A stretch of 64,000 bases of DNA from Ochotona curzoniae (GCF_017591425.1 NW_024465751.1:5394001-5458000); one strand, 5' to 3'; counted from the stretch's first letter, positions 33,470-44,001 are shown. A program made the numbers and translations. Notes: generated by a model from the letters alone, not told the origin.

Positions 33470-33965
33470 ACCGTGGCGCATGCCCTGCAGGATGCCTCCA
33501 CTGGTGCTGCTTTTTGCACTGCAGAGTGCTTCTTTGAGCATGCGTTGTGCGATTTTCACACAAGCTGGTCAGCCTACTTTGCCTCTGCTCCAGCTGCTAC
33601 TGTCCATTTTCAGCAAGTAGGCAGTGTCAAGTGCTTCTTCTGTACAAGAATGTTAAATGTCCTTCTCACCCCACCCTGCCCACCTTGGGTTTCGACCTTC
33701 ACTCCCCCAGCTTATGTTAGGGATTTCCATTGTAAGATCTTCCAGCATTTGGCACTTTCAGCTAGCAGCACTTCTTATCATTGTAAATAACGTCTTGAAT
33801 AATTTTGGCACAAACTATTAGTACCCTGCTCGGTGTTAAACCTGACTGTGGACAGGGATAATGCCCAACACGACCTGAGTACTGCATTTGGCATGTTAAT
33901 GATGAATTGAGATGAAACAAGTGCTTACTGAACGCTAAATGGTTGGAAAAAACTAAGTTCATGAA
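33470..33965 (+). repeat. L2 3' region
   Basis: CTGGTCAGCCTACTTTGCCT, CTTCTCACCCCACCCTGCCC, GCAGCACTTCTTATCATTGT, then the terminus GTGGACAGGGATAATGCCCA and GTGCTTACTGAACGCTAAAT follow L2. It may continue the copy at 32150-32905, with the LTR between, or be a second copy. Confidence 0.6.
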
Positions 33966-34045
33966 CAAAAATGAAGTTAAAAAAGTGCTTTAATAGGAGA
34001 AAAAGAAGTTCTGCATGCTATGTCTTTTAAAAGACTTTCTATATG

Positions 34046-34318
34046 TCAAAGTGAAATCTGGATGAATGCAAAGCTGGCAATTGTCAATCTTACTTCTGGC
34101 AGCTCCTCTCCTTTGTTCTCTGGATTGAATTCATCAGAAAAGATCAGCGATGGAACATATCTGTCAATCTTGGAACAGAACAACTTAATGCAGGTTTCGG
34201 AAACTTCTGGAAGCAAGATGAATCCAAAAACCATAGCACAAATTTGTTTCAAATGTCCGTCATTTGGATTTTCTCCAAGTAAGAATGTATAAAAAGACCT
34301 CACAATCCAAGGATATTC
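34046..34318 (-). pseudogene. Coding-like fragment of an unidentified gene (exon relic or retrocopy)
   Basis: On the minus strand, about 90 codons run open from the A-rich tract at 34320 to a TGA at 34046. The peptide has protein-like, amphipathic composition, for example KEYPWIVRSFYTFLLGENP, CIKLFCSKIDRYVPSLIFSD and ENKGEELPEV. It suggests an alpha-helical, HEAT/ARM-like or similar region, but I cannot name the family. AG precedes TATTAAAG at the 5' edge without a polypyrimidine tract, and GAAGTAAGATT inside could be a donor. No SINE, L1 or MIR match explains it. It may be a truncated retrocopy, a decayed exon or, least likely, a live exon. Confidence 0.35.
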
Positions 34319-34328
34319 TTTAATACTG

Positions 34329-34381
34329 TTTTTTGGGTTTTTTTGTTTTTTTTTTGGTTTTTGTTTTTGTTTTTGTTTTTT
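34329..34381. repeat. (TTTTTG)n-like T-rich tract
   Basis: A T-rich run with regular G interruptions. It could be a degraded poly(A) tail of a minus-strand insertion or a simple repeat. It sits just beside the coding-like fragment and is read as Lys/Gln-rich in its frame. Confidence 0.85.
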
Positions 34382-34504
34382 TGCTTTGCGAGGCATTGTA
34401 TGTTTGGTAAATACGATCAAAAACCCTTTGAAGAAAGCCAAAGCAGAGCTTGCAAACTGAGGCACTCAGAGCTCCTCACAGATTACAAGATATTGTGCTG
34501 GTCC

Positions 34505-34835
34505 TGGTTTCATTTTTTTCTTTTTCATAAAGCTCTATCTGTTGACTTGAGGTAAAGAGAATGAGAGAGAGGAGAGAGCTTAGATCTACCAGATCGCTCT
34601 CCAAATGGCTGAAACAGACAGGACGGGCCATGCTGAAGCACACAGCTAGTAGCGTTATCTAGCTCTCCTGCATGATGGTGGAGGCCAAGGGCTTAGACCA
34701 CCTTTTGCTACTTTTCCAGGAGCATTACTGGGGAGTTAGATCAAAAGTGGAGCAGCCGACATTCCAAACAGCGCCCCAAGGAAGCCAGCTTAACAGGTGG
34801 CTGTCCAAGCCGCTGGGCCTCAATGCCAGCACCTG
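34505..34835 (-). mobile_element. C-SINE, old copy
   Basis: A T-rich reversed tail, GAGGTAAAGAGAATGAGAGA, GATCGCTCTCCAAATGGCTG, GACGGGCCATGCTGAAGC, TTAGATCAAAAGTGGAGCAG, GACATTCCAAACAGCGCCCC and TAACAGGTGGCTGTCCAAGC follow the SINE, poorly conserved in the middle. Confidence 0.6.
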
Positions 34836-35439
34836 ATCAGGACTTCAGTCAGATTTAGGTGGCTTGGAGAATTAATTTGGTTACCAACATTTAAACATCA
34901 GGAGATTCCTAATGAAAAAGTAAATTTTCCACTTGCATTGAAAAATAGAAAATCCAACAAGACAGGGTTTCCATTTCCTCAGGCAAAAATTTGGATGCAC
35001 CTGAATCCGGTTGTTGCCTTTGTCACACTTCCTCTGAGGCATGCCACCTTTTACGTCATCACCTGGTCCTTACTGGTTTGTGCTTTTGTAACCTGTACTT
35101 TTTGTTTCGTCTCATTCAGATGACTTTGAGGAGTACATCCTCCTTGACTTTATCTCTGGTCTTAAATAAAATGTACTTTTGAATTCATGCTAGATAAATC
35201 TATTTCAAATTACAGAAATAAGAGTTCTTTACTTTTGAGGAGTGATTTGGTCTGTTCCCCCAATCTTCAGATGGGTGCTGATCAATCTGATACATGGCTC
35301 TTTACATTTATTAAAGTAAATTTAAAATGAATAAAATGAAATTTTTTGTTGCTCATGCGTAATAACCACATATGCCTCAGACTGTCATTCTGGGGGATGC
35401 AGATGAAAACCTTCTCCCTCTTTGCAGAGTTCATTTTTA
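34836..35439. other. Single-copy sequence, no gene recognised
   Basis: The 108-codon plus frame at 34797-35123 starts inside the SINE and has no recognised domain. Confidence 0.4.
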
Positions 35440-35765
35440 AATTATTTTTAAGTTATTCTTATGATACAGTTCCTTAGTCTTGGGGATTTCCCATTCCATA
35501 CTTTCCCCCTATACACACACACTGATTTCCCCTATATTATAACAATAATATAATCTTTCAGCAACAGTCATGAGTCCTCATTTTGCCATTTAAACATATC
35601 CTGACATGGTAGGTATAGAGAAAGGTAGAAAATCCAGCATCCTTTTTATCAAGATATACTTACCAGTTTCATTGTGAGTCCATCTTTAACTCAGAAGCAG
35701 AGAAGCATGCTACTATGTATTGGCAGTACTGCTTTAGAACGTTGCTGCTAAATAGGTAATGAAGC
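35440..35765 (+). repeat. Interspersed repeat, copy 1 of a pair
   Basis: Similar in order and wording to 39430-39800: TTCCCATTCC, AGTCMTCATTTTGCC/AGTCTCTTATTTAAG, CCAGCATCC, TTTCATTGTGAGTCCATCTTT against TTTCATTGGGAATCCATCTTT, and AGCATGCTACTATGTA against GAATGCATGTTCCCTTA. The copies are diverged. I think it is a lagomorph L1- or LTR-derived dispersed repeat but cannot name it. Confidence 0.5.
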
Positions 35766-35794
35766 AAGAAAGACATGGAGTACTAAAGATTTTA

Positions 35795-36195
35795 TGCCTT
35801 GTCATGGATTGAATTGTGTGTCCCATCAAGATCCATGTATGGAATTCCTAAGCCCTGGTACCACTGAAATGGACTGTTTCAGTAAAGTCATTTATAAAGG
35901 TAGTTGGGTTAAAACATTGGAGTGAACCCTAATCCAGCATCATTGATAATGGAGGGGATTTGGACATGAAGATGCACATTTAGAGAAGATAGTCATGAGT
36001 CAGCAGGGAATGGCCTTCTCCAAGCAGAGCGGAGACCTAGAATACATCTTCCCCTATCAGCCCTCACGATGATGCTGACTTCCTGATTCTGGACTTTCAG
36101 CCTCTAGAAATATGAGATCGCAAATCACTTTCAATGGAGCCATTAAGTACCTTGCGAAGTCCAGCCATCTGCTGACTAAAACAATGGCAAACAAG
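35795..36195 (+). mobile_element. LTR remnant (ERVL/MaLR-like)
   Basis: ATGGATTGAATTGTGTGTCC, AAGCCCTGGTACCACTGAAA, GTGAACCCTAATCCAGCATC, GGGGATTTGGACATGAAGAT, GCTGACTTCCTGATTCTGGA, CTTTCAGCCTCTAGAAATATG match in order the common mammalian LTR that begins GGATTGAATTGTGTCCCC and ends with GACTTCTGGCCTCCAGAACT. The exact subfamily is unsure. Confidence 0.6.
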
Positions 36196-36527
36196 CACTT
36201 ACTTTATTTTTTTAAAAAGGTAGTAGGTATTTGTAAGATATAACAAGGTAATCTAATCTTTCCCACAAGAGATTTACAGTCTGATACGTGTGATTTACAC
36301 AGAGTTAGCAAAGTCAATCTGAAGTAGAAAGTGACAAATGTTTTGTAAAAGATTTTGTTAGATAACAGCTAGAAAAATTGAAGGACTAACCGTTCTCCCA
36401 AACTCTCCTACAGGTTCATTACAGTGAAGGTTTCATACTAAACTATAAAAGTTCAAGGGGTTAGTTAATTGTCAGGGCAGAGATTTCTATTACTTCATGC
36501 TCCCTGTCCCAAACTCCAACACCGATT

Positions 36528-36603
36528 TCAAGCCAAGATCCCCTTATTGTTGTGGAAGTCCCTTATGCAATACAAACAGCTGGTGACAGAAGTCATGTCC
36601 CTA
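36528..36603 (+). repeat. Inverted repeat, left arm (about 76 bp)
   Basis: TCAAGCCAAGATCCCCTTAT through CAGAAGTCATGTCCCTA is the reverse complement of 37402-37476 with about four mismatches. No SINE, L1, L2, MIR or LTR that I know matches. Flanking bases on both sides lose the similarity abruptly. Confidence 0.85.
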
Positions 36604-37401
36604 ACATGACACAGGGTTGGCTGATGGTGTGTACCCAGAAGCAAGGATTATTCTTAGCAAGACTGAAAAAAGTCAAGTAGGTTCTTCACAAATCAAGCTT
36701 GTGTAAGATGGACACTACAGAAAATCTGGCTGTGAGCAATAACAGTGACCTCTGATACTGCTGTTCCCTACAGCAGCCTGCTGCCAGAGGCGAGAGATTG
36801 ACCCACACTCATCCATTTCCTCCAACATTCGTGTATCAAAATCAGGGATGTATTTTTTTTATTAGCTCACTTAATTCTAACAGCCACTTTTTAGAATGGA
36901 GAGCCTCATCATCATTAGGTCAATTAAAGAGTATAAAAGTTCAAACTCTGAACTAATCTTCTTGTTCTTTTCATGCTATCAGACATAATTACAAATAAAA
37001 ATGCTGCTGGCTTAAGGACCGTGTATCTTTCTCAATATGGACAGGGACCATGTTTATAATAGTCTATATTTATGATGCTAGAGCAGATCTATGCAGCAGG
37101 TGCTCACTGGATGCTGAATTGTTGGAATAATTAATATTACAAATCAAGAAATATTAATGTGAAATATTTTATTAATGTTACGTTATCTTATGTATCACAA
37201 AATTACTAAGCCATTTAAGAATATGGAAACACTGTTTCCAAATAATCATTTAAAAGGCCTTGTAGAAGAGATAGTATGTACATAGAATCTTTAACAATGA
37301 AGGAGACTTTATGACGTGGAATTGCAAGTAACGCACAGTATAAACTAAGATAAGCATGGTCCTCGAGGTAAGAATTACTAAAAAGGAATATCGTAAATTA
37401 A
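36604..37401. other. Spacer between the inverted repeat arms, no gene recognised
   Basis: AT-rich. A weak L2/MIR-like terminus (GCAGCAGGTGCTCACTGGATGC) lies at about 37092-37113. No transposase-like frame. Confidence 0.4.
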
Positions 37402-37476
37402 TAGGGACATGACTTCTGTCACCAGCTGTTTGCATTACATAAGGGACTTTCCCAACAATAAGGGGATCTTGGCTTG
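37402..37476 (-). repeat. Inverted repeat, right arm (about 75 bp)
   Basis: TAGGGACATGACTTCTGTCA through GGGGATCTTGGCTTGG pairs with 36528-36603. The spacer is about 800 bp and appears unique, AT-rich and non-coding. Identity near 95% is far above that of the old repeats nearby, suggesting a recent copying event or selection. Confidence 0.85.
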
Positions 37477-37921
37477 GAGTGGTGAATTGTAGAACAAATT
37501 GAGAAAGAATTTTTCAGCTTCTTTTACTCTCTGTAACTTGAGATGCAGCATTGAAAGATTTTCAAAAAGTGGTTAATACCTTCAATGGCACAAACGCTTC
37601 AGATGGATTGGAGCAAAGAAAACAAGAAGCAAATCAAACCAGCAAGAGAGAACGATCATTGTTAAGAACAATGTTGGTACACTGCTGCTTAAACAGATGC
37701 TGTCGCTGTCACGTTGTGGGGAGATCTTCATCTTTTAGACTACAAAAAGCTGTGTATAACTCTGAGCGATACTTTTGTACTTCCGTATTTTGCATTTCTT
37801 TCTTTTCTGCTTAAATTCCTATCCTGCAGTAATGTACAAGGCTTCTGCCCATTCTTCCAGCAAGAATTTTTGTGGTGGAGCAGTCAAGCAGGGAAGAAAA
37901 AGCAAAGTCTTCTTGGTCTAA
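37477..37921. other. Single-copy sequence, no gene recognised
   Basis: Frames of 87 and 78 codons overlap in different phases without a recognised domain. Confidence 0.4.
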
Positions 37922-38050
37922 CCTGGTGGTTTGCAACCTTAACTACATGACAGTCACCTGAGGATATTGAAATTTTCGGTGGGGTCGGGGGTAATTAGCC
38001 TGACTGTTCAGACCCAGGTTAGGATGCCTTCATACCAGATGAGATTGCCC
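37922..38050 (+). repeat. hAT-Charlie MITE relic (MER5-like)
   Basis: CTGGTGGTTTGCAACCTTAA, CTACATGACAGTCACCTGAG, GATATTGAAATTTTC and CAGACCCAGGTTAGGAT resemble MER5A (CAGTGGTTCTCAACCTTGGC, TGCACATTGGAATCACCTGG, GGGAGCTTTTAAA, GCCTGGGTCCCACCCC). The distal inverted end is lost or decayed. Confidence 0.6.
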
Positions 38051-38133
38051 ACACTTGATTTTTTCCCCCTGGACTCCCAGTTCATTTGCTAAACAAGCAC
38101 CCTAGCAATGATGCTGGCATTCCAGACAACATC

Positions 38134-38476
38134 TTTTTTTTTAATAAAGATTTATTTATTTTTATTGAAAAGGCTGATATACAGAGAGGAGGAGAGACAG
38201 AGAGGAAGATCTTCCATCCAATGGTTCACTCCCCAAGTGATCGCAACGGCTCGAGCTGAGCCAATCCAAAGCCAGGAGCCAGGAACTCTTCCAGGTCTCC
38301 TATGCGGGTGTAGGATCCCAAGAGCCCAAGACTTTGGGCCATCCTCAACTGTTTTCCCAGGCCACAGGCAGGGAGATGGATGGGAAGTAGGGCCACCGGG
38401 ATTAGAACCAGCAACCATACAGGATCCTGGCTCACACAAGTCAAGGACTTTAACCACTATGCTATCGAGTCAGGCC
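38134..38476 (-). mobile_element. C-SINE, young copy with target-site duplication
   Basis: A T-run, TATTGAAAAGGCTGATATACAG, GTTCACTCCCCAAGTGATCG, GAGCCAATCCAAAGCCAGGA, GGCCATCCTCAACTGTTTTC and ACCGGGATTAGAACCAGCAA (reversed B-box area). Flanking repeats CCAGACAACATC (38122-38133) and CCAGACAACACC (38477-38488) differ at one base. Confidence 0.95.
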
Positions 38477-38488
38477 CCAGACAACACC

Positions 38489-38989
38489 TTGATTTGTACA
38501 TCATAACTCCAGCCCTGAATACAATTCTTAGAGATACTTGTGTGAGTTACATTTTATCAATACAGGTTATAAAAAACTCTATGTTTAATTTTTAAGTATG
38601 TACTAAACCCTTATCATTGCATGCATTTTTCCCCGTCCCAGTTTACTTGGATTCTGCCATTATCAAGCTTTATGAATCAATACTCATGATATTGACATAT
38701 CAGCTACAGAACTGGTTATTCATTGCTCTGAAATCATCTGGAAAACATTGAATCTGATCAATCATGGCTAGCTGTGAAAAAGACAAAAATTGAAAAACAG
38801 ATGATCTAGTATAGATACAAGCCCTGGCTGCCTCCCACGATTCTGACTCTACAGTAACATTTTCTCCACTACCCTGCATTCTTGCATCCATTTATTAGAA
38901 TACTAGGAACGCTGGGCTAGAAGCAGATTCTAATATTAGCATAATAATACTATAGGAATAGCAAAATATTAGAGCACTGGGAAACGGAG
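38489..38989. other. Single-copy sequence, no gene recognised
   Basis: Nothing recognised. Confidence 0.4.
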
Positions 38990-39245
38990 ACTGACAAGTT
39001 GTCATTTGCAACATTAGCAAGGGTGCCATGCCAGTTGGAGTCCCTGCTACTCTAGTTGTGGTCCAGGCCCCTATTAATGTACCTGGGAAGGCAACAGAAG
39101 ATGGTCCAACTACTTTGGTCCCTGTCATCTATGTAGGAAACTATTGGAGTTCCAGGCTGCTGGTTTAATACTGGGCCAACCCAGGCTATCACAGCCATCT
39201 TAATAGTAAATCAGGAGAAAGAAGATCCCCTGTGTCTCTCTCTAG
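38990..39245 (+). mobile_element. C-SINE, old plus-strand copy
   Basis: ATGCCAGTTGGAGTCCCTGC keeps the tRNA B-box. Then CTAATGTACCTGGGAAGGCA, ACAGAAGATGGTCCAACTAC, TTTGGTCCCTGTCATCTATG, GGCCAACCCAGGCTATCACA and TCTCTCTCT follow forward C-SINE order. The older core type (AATGTACCTGGGAA) fits an early subfamily. Confidence 0.7.
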
Positions 39246-39429
39246 TCACAGCTGGGTAAGGGTGTTAGTCCCACTCTTGTGGTAAAATTGTTGATTGCAA
39301 TCTTTTTCTTTTGCCCCCCTCAAGAGTGGGTTGAGACTTTCCTGGTAAAAAAGTCTCTCCTTGTCATTTTATTTGGATGAAGTTTTGGAAAGCTATTTTA
39401 TTTTTTTTTCTATTTCCTTTACATATATG

Positions 39430-39800
39430 TATTTTTTTTCATTTTGAATTTTAAATTGTGAGGTACAATTTTGTGTAGGCTGAGATTCCCCCCCAAACTC
39501 CCACCCCCAAGAGATTTTTCCCATTTTGTTACAATGGTGTAGTCCTTCATAAGGAATCATAATTCTATCAGTCTCTTATTTAAGTGTACCTGACATTGTT
39601 GGTACAGACAATGTCAGCCAGTCCAGCATCCCATTGTCTACACATGTCCAACAGTTTCATTGGGAATCCATCTTTCGTCTGGATGTAGGAATGCATGTTC
39701 CCTTATACCCCCATGTCTGTATATGATAGACCCCAGTACTCCATCACTATACATAACTATAATTGAGAAGCCATGAAACAAGGTCAACAACTGGTATGAG
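39430..39800 (+). repeat. Interspersed repeat, copy 2 of a pair
   Basis: Starts T-rich, then CTGAGATTCCCCCCCAAACTC, TTCATAAGGAATCATAATTC, CCAGTCCAGCATCCCATTGT, TTTCATTGGGAATCCATCTT, GGATGTAGGAATGCATGTTC. Homologous to 35440-35765 in the same orientation but longer and better preserved. Family not identified. Confidence 0.5.
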
Positions 39801-39810
39801 TTAGAACAGC

Positions 39811-39812
39811 CA

Positions 39813-39845
<33 letters not shown>

Positions 39846-39847
39846 AA
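39811..39847 (+). repeat. (AAC)n microsatellite
   Basis: About 12 AAC units with one CAT interruption, directly after the repeat above. It could be the tail of that element. Confidence 0.9.
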
Positions 39848-39889
39848 AGCTATTTTAGGTAGCTAGCAGCTCTCAGTTATCGGGAATGT

Positions 39890-40078
39890 TAGACACTTAG
39901 GGGGCTACTGGGAGGAAGAATTGGGGTCCAATCCTGGCCTTATTATCTATCTGCTACATAAACTTGCAGTTATTTAACCTCACTGAGCCTAGTCCCAATT
40001 GAAATGAAATCAAAAAGGTAGTCACTTTTTGAGTGGCTGCTGTAATGATTAAACAGAAATACATTTGTTTCCATGGAA
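39890..40078 (+). repeat. MIR element
   Basis: GGGGTCCAATCCTGGCCTTA, TGCTACATAAACTTGCAGTT, ATTTAACCTCACTGAGCCTA, and GCTGTAATGATTAAACAGAA run in forward MIR order. Confidence 0.75.
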
Positions 40079-40187
40079 CATCTTTTTCATTTTAGAAACT
40101 CCAACTCTACACTTGCAAACATACACAAACTTCACAAAAGGCAGATAAACCACAAAATTCTGGTAAGTGTTCTCAAGCCCTAAAAAT

Positions 40188-40482
40188 ATTTTAATATATT
40201 TATTCATTTATTTGAGAGGCAGAGGAACAATGAGAAGTAGAAAGTGAGAGACAAAGAGAACACCTCCACATGCTGATTCACTCCCTAAATGTTCATAACA
40301 CCCAGGACTGTACCAGGAACCAGGAACAAAACCCGTCCCCTCCTCCCCCAACTTGGGTGCCAGGATCCAGTCCCTGCCAGGGTCTGCATTAGCAGGAATC
40401 TAGGCTCCGGTGCCAGAGCTGGGAACAGAACCCACACAGTTGGATGTGGGATATAGGTATCTTCGTAACTAGGCAGGCCTGC
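40188..40482 (-). mobile_element. C-SINE, older copy with target-site duplication
   Basis: ATTTATTCATTTATTTGAGA, GGCAGAGGAACAATGAGAAG (older tail type), CTGATTCACTCCCTAAATG, GTTCATAACACCCAGGACTG, CTGCATTAGCAGGAATCTAG, and AGCTGGGAACAGAACCCACA (reversed B-box). CCCTAAAAAT flanks it on both sides (40178-40187, 40483-40492). Confidence 0.9.
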
Positions 40483-40492
40483 CCCTAAAAAT

Positions 40493-40939
40493 TTTTGTAA
40501 CTGAACACTAAATGTGGAATCTTTTTGAAATGTAATGCCTTTGTCTGCAAACCAGGAGATGATTTTTTTTTAAAAAATTTCTGCTCGTCTTACCTCACAG
40601 AGTAGTTCTAAGACTCAAATTAATTGGAAAAAAATAATTTTAAATATTCTAGATAGAAATTAACAGCTTCGTGTGCTCTCATTCTCTCCTTCTGCAGTCC
40701 CTGGTAACTGCTGTAATAAGAACACAGGTGCACACCACCGAGGCGCACAGTCCTCCCATCTGCTTTTCTACTCCTTTATCTTGAAGTTCCTTGGTGCTAA
40801 GATAATGAAACGCAGCTTTGGGGGAAGGCATGAATTCAAGTATAATCGATAATACAGACTTTTGTGGTCATATTGAATTTTAAATGGGACTTTCCCAGGC
40901 TAGAGTGGGGAACAGATAGTGAAGTTTTTGTTCATAGAA
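40493..40939. other. Single-copy sequence, no gene recognised
   Basis: A/T-rich runs only. Confidence 0.4.
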
Positions 40940-41090
40940 TATTCAAATTATATTACAGAGCATTTTAACATCTATTGCCTCACCTGTGGGGAGGTTTTAT
41001 TACCCATATTTCACACACAAATGAAGGAAAGTTTAATCAATTTCCCCAAAGGTGGGCATAAAATTGTTAAATTATATCACTAAGATTTGA
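40940..41090 (-). repeat. MIR fragment
   Basis: GTGGGGAGGTTTTATTACCC, ATATTTCACACACAAATGAA and AGTTTAATCAATTTCCCCAA follow the reversed MIR core. Confidence 0.6.
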
Positions 41091-41186
41091 TGTTCTTAAG
41101 ATTGTTTTATTTGTCTAAAAACAAACCAAAAAAAAGAGGTTTATGCTGGAGCACAGTACTCTTGTAAATTTTAAATTCAAGAGTGT

Positions 41187-41497
41187 CAGGGCCTGCGTAG
41201 TGGCAGATGAGGTTAATTCTCTGCCTGCAGAGCCTGCTTTGCATGCGGGCAGCAGCTGGTGTCCTGCATACTCCGCTTGCAATCAAGCCCTCTGCTCTGG
41301 ACCCGGGAAAGCAGCAGAGGCTGACTCAAGTCCTTGGGCCCCTGCAGTCCCAAGGAAGATCTGGAAGAAACTCCTGGCTCCTGGCTCCAAATCAGCTCAA
41401 CTCCAGCCATTGTGGCCATTTGGGGAGTGTATCAGTATATACACATCTCTGTGTTTTTCTTTCTTTCTGCAATTCTTTCCAATATTAAAAAAAAAAA
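41187..41497 (+). mobile_element. C-SINE, plus-strand copy with A-tail
   Basis: GGGCCTGCGTAGTGGCAGAT (A-box area), ACCCGGGAAAGCAGCAGAGG, CTCAAGTCCTTGGGCCCCTG, GAAACTCCTGGCTCCTGGCT, CCATTGTGGCCATTTGGGGA and a terminal A-run. The CCGGGAAAGCAGCAG core resembles rabbit-type C-SINE more than the young copies here. Its open frame (41143-41511) is not a gene. Confidence 0.9.
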
Positions 41498-41679
41498 GAA
41501 AACCATTTTAAAATAGATAGTAATGGCATCCAGGAAAAGCAGGTAAGAGCTACAAATCAGAAGAAAGAGTTGATGGCTGAATGTAAGGGACAGACATACC
41601 CAGGGAAACGCAGCCGGTGGGCTCGGTCTGGCCTCACTCGCTGGGACAGAGCCCAAGGCCAGGTGTAGAAGTCTGCCTT

Positions 41680-42055
41680 CCATCTAGCCAGGTTTCATCA
41701 GTGCACTTTCATTTTCTTCCTCTAAGGACTTTATCTCACACCCATTTGGCTGCTCTATCAAAGTTCTGCACGCTGGTGAGTTATGACGAGACTCACCTCT
41801 CACAGGTTTGGAGTCTCCAGGCCCAAAATCAACATTCAAATGCGGCTTGGCCCCTGGGAGGATTCCCTCCCATGCTTCAGACTACTTGCCTCTTGCTGTC
41901 TCAGGGGGTGGTAAGGAAAGTGGACCCAGTGGCTAATTCCCTTTGCTGTAGGCTGTGTCCTCTTTCCTGGAAACTCCCCCCTCACCCTGCCGTTCACATT
42001 GTGATTTAAAACTATGAATTTGAGTGTGACACAAACATTCAGTCCATAGCAGTTT
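41680..42055 (-). mobile_element. Possible LTR remnant (MaLR-like), heavily decayed
   Basis: Only the right end is persuasive: AACTATGAATTTGAGTGTGA, CACAAACATTCAGTCCATAG is the reversed MLT1/MST start. The leftward 330 bp is GC-richer than its surroundings but not clearly alignable. The 130-codon plus frame across it (41617-42009) has no recognised domain. Confidence 0.4.
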
Positions 42056-43096
42056 CAGGAGTGACTCGTTTGTAAGAATTTGCAATTCGCCTATCAGCGT
42101 CAGAGAAATAAGAGACACAACATGGGCACCCTGAGCTGAAGAGAACATGAATTCTCTGAAAGGATTCCTTTTCACCCCACTACTTTTGCCAGATGTTGAC
42201 CATGCAAATGAAAGCCCTTCAACAATGAAAGATTCTTGTTTGAAGTTAATTTCATGTTTCTCTGTTAACCAATTGCCTCTAGGTTTCATCCACCCAAGAG
42301 CTCAAAGGTGTGCCAACATGAGACCAGTCCAGTTGTCTCCAGTTTTGCAAGTTTTCAACACCAGCGTTGCCTTCTATAGTCTGGCTCCTGGGCTTCAGCT
42401 GAGCTCCCAGTCAATGGATCCGTGTCGTTGCTGCCCTGGACCCTGCTAGGCTTGCTCTACTGCTGATGCTCGGAAAAGGCGGCTCACCTTCAGTAGCTCC
42501 AGGCTATTGCCTCTCTTCTCTGCATGAGAAAATGATTTTCACTCTTCCTGAAGATCTGTTTAGACTGTAAAAATGATTTGCAGCCGTGCTCTTCCCAAAT
42601 GTATCTTTCCATCTCGCTTGAACGTTACAGTCACTGTCCCAAGTCCAGCACCAAGAGTCCTGCTCCTTTCCAGGGAGCCAGGGGCTCAGCTGATGGGCCC
42701 AGGTCACTATGCGTTGCTCCCTAAGCATTCTAGGATGTTTCCCTAGGAGACCAACTGGTCTTCATGAAATCAGCTTCTCTTGCCACATCGTTATCCCTCT
42801 TAATTTCTCCTTGTTACTAAAGCCAGTAGTGACACAGACATTTGCGTAACTATTTCTGAAAAGGCTCACATACAAAGAGTTGCTGCGGATACTTAACGAC
42901 ACCTCTCACTACTCCACTCCATACCTAACCAACAATAAATTCAATGTTGCCCATTTGATTTCAGAAAATAGTTTGAAATTATAATTAAAGTATAGCTTAC
43001 TTCAAGGGCCACATCCCATGCTCTTCCTAACAGTTTCTGGCTAATCCTTTCCATTCTAACATCTTAAACTATTAAATTCAACAAACTAGAGGTGAA
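42056..43096. other. Single-copy sequence, no gene recognised
   Basis: The 118-codon minus frame at 41933-42289 and the 100-codon plus frame at 42147-42449 overlap and carry no recognised domain. No repeats recognised. Confidence 0.4.
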
Positions 43097-43413
43097 AAGT
43101 TGGCACTGTGGTTAGCATGGCACTTGGGAAGCTTGCATCCCAGTCAGCATGCCTGGTTCCACTACAGGTTCCACCTGCCATCCATTTCCCTGTCATAGTA
43201 ACAGAGGAAGCAGCAAGTGTTGGATCAAGTACTTTGAATTCCTACCATCCACATGAGAGACCCAGATTAAAGTTCAGCCTCCTGGGGTTGGGCTGGTCCA
43301 ACCTCACATGTTGCAAGCATTGAAGAGTGAGCCAGAGGTTGGGTGACCCTTCTACCTATCCCTGTCTCCCTTTTTTCTGACTCTGCCTTTCAAATAAAAT
43401 GAAAGTTAATACA
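43097..43413 (+). mobile_element. C-SINE, old plus-strand copy
   Basis: AAGTTGGCACTGTGGTTAGC head, GCATCCCAGTCAGCATGCCT, GGTTCCACTACAGGTTCCAC, CACATGAGAGACCCAGATTA, GGCTGGTCCAACC and CTGACTCTGCCTTTCAAATAAAA tail (the older CTTTCAAATAAA type). A short direct repeat TGAAAAGT brackets it (43093-43100, 43414-43421). Confidence 0.8.
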
Positions 43414-43421
43414 TGAAAAGT

Positions 43422-44001
43422 GAAATTCAGTTAACATTGAACAGTGCTCATTTGGGGCTGATATTAGTATAAGTCATTTTTATATGTAAGTATTACTTCA
43501 ACAAGTTGGTAGAATAAGTATGTTATGATAAAAGTAACATGGACTTCAATTGTTCTTGTATAAAAATTATCTTTTCATTCCCCTTTTCATAAACTTTATA
43601 GAGTGTCCTCATATTTCCCCAGCAAACATCCACATCCAGGATAACTAGGTAATGGATATTATTATTCACAATGACAAGTAAAGACTCTAACGCGCTAGAG
43701 GTTAAAAAGTTCCAAGAAGCAGTAAGTAAATCTATAAGCTCCATAATAAGCCACGGCATCACTGCTGTCATAGCAGTTGTTCAGATTTCAAAGCCTGCCT
43801 ACATTCAAGTGGAAGACCAGAGAAACCGCACTTCTCAGTGGGAGAAGGACCAAGGAAGTTAGAGCCATCCTTAATATGTCACAGCTTCTTCCAGGTTTTC
43901 TAAATGTACACTCAGGGCATGTCAGTGCAAGGAGATAATAATTTTTAACATCTACTGGTTTAATGTCCCTAGCTGACCAACCTTACCCCAAAGCAGATTT
44001 T
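43422..44001. other. Single-copy sequence, no gene recognised
   Basis: Short frames only. Confidence 0.4.

Noticed and set aside
33254..33790. 178-codon plus-strand frame
   Set aside because: It crosses an antisense MaLR LTR and an L2 fragment. No domain; a by-product of repeat composition.
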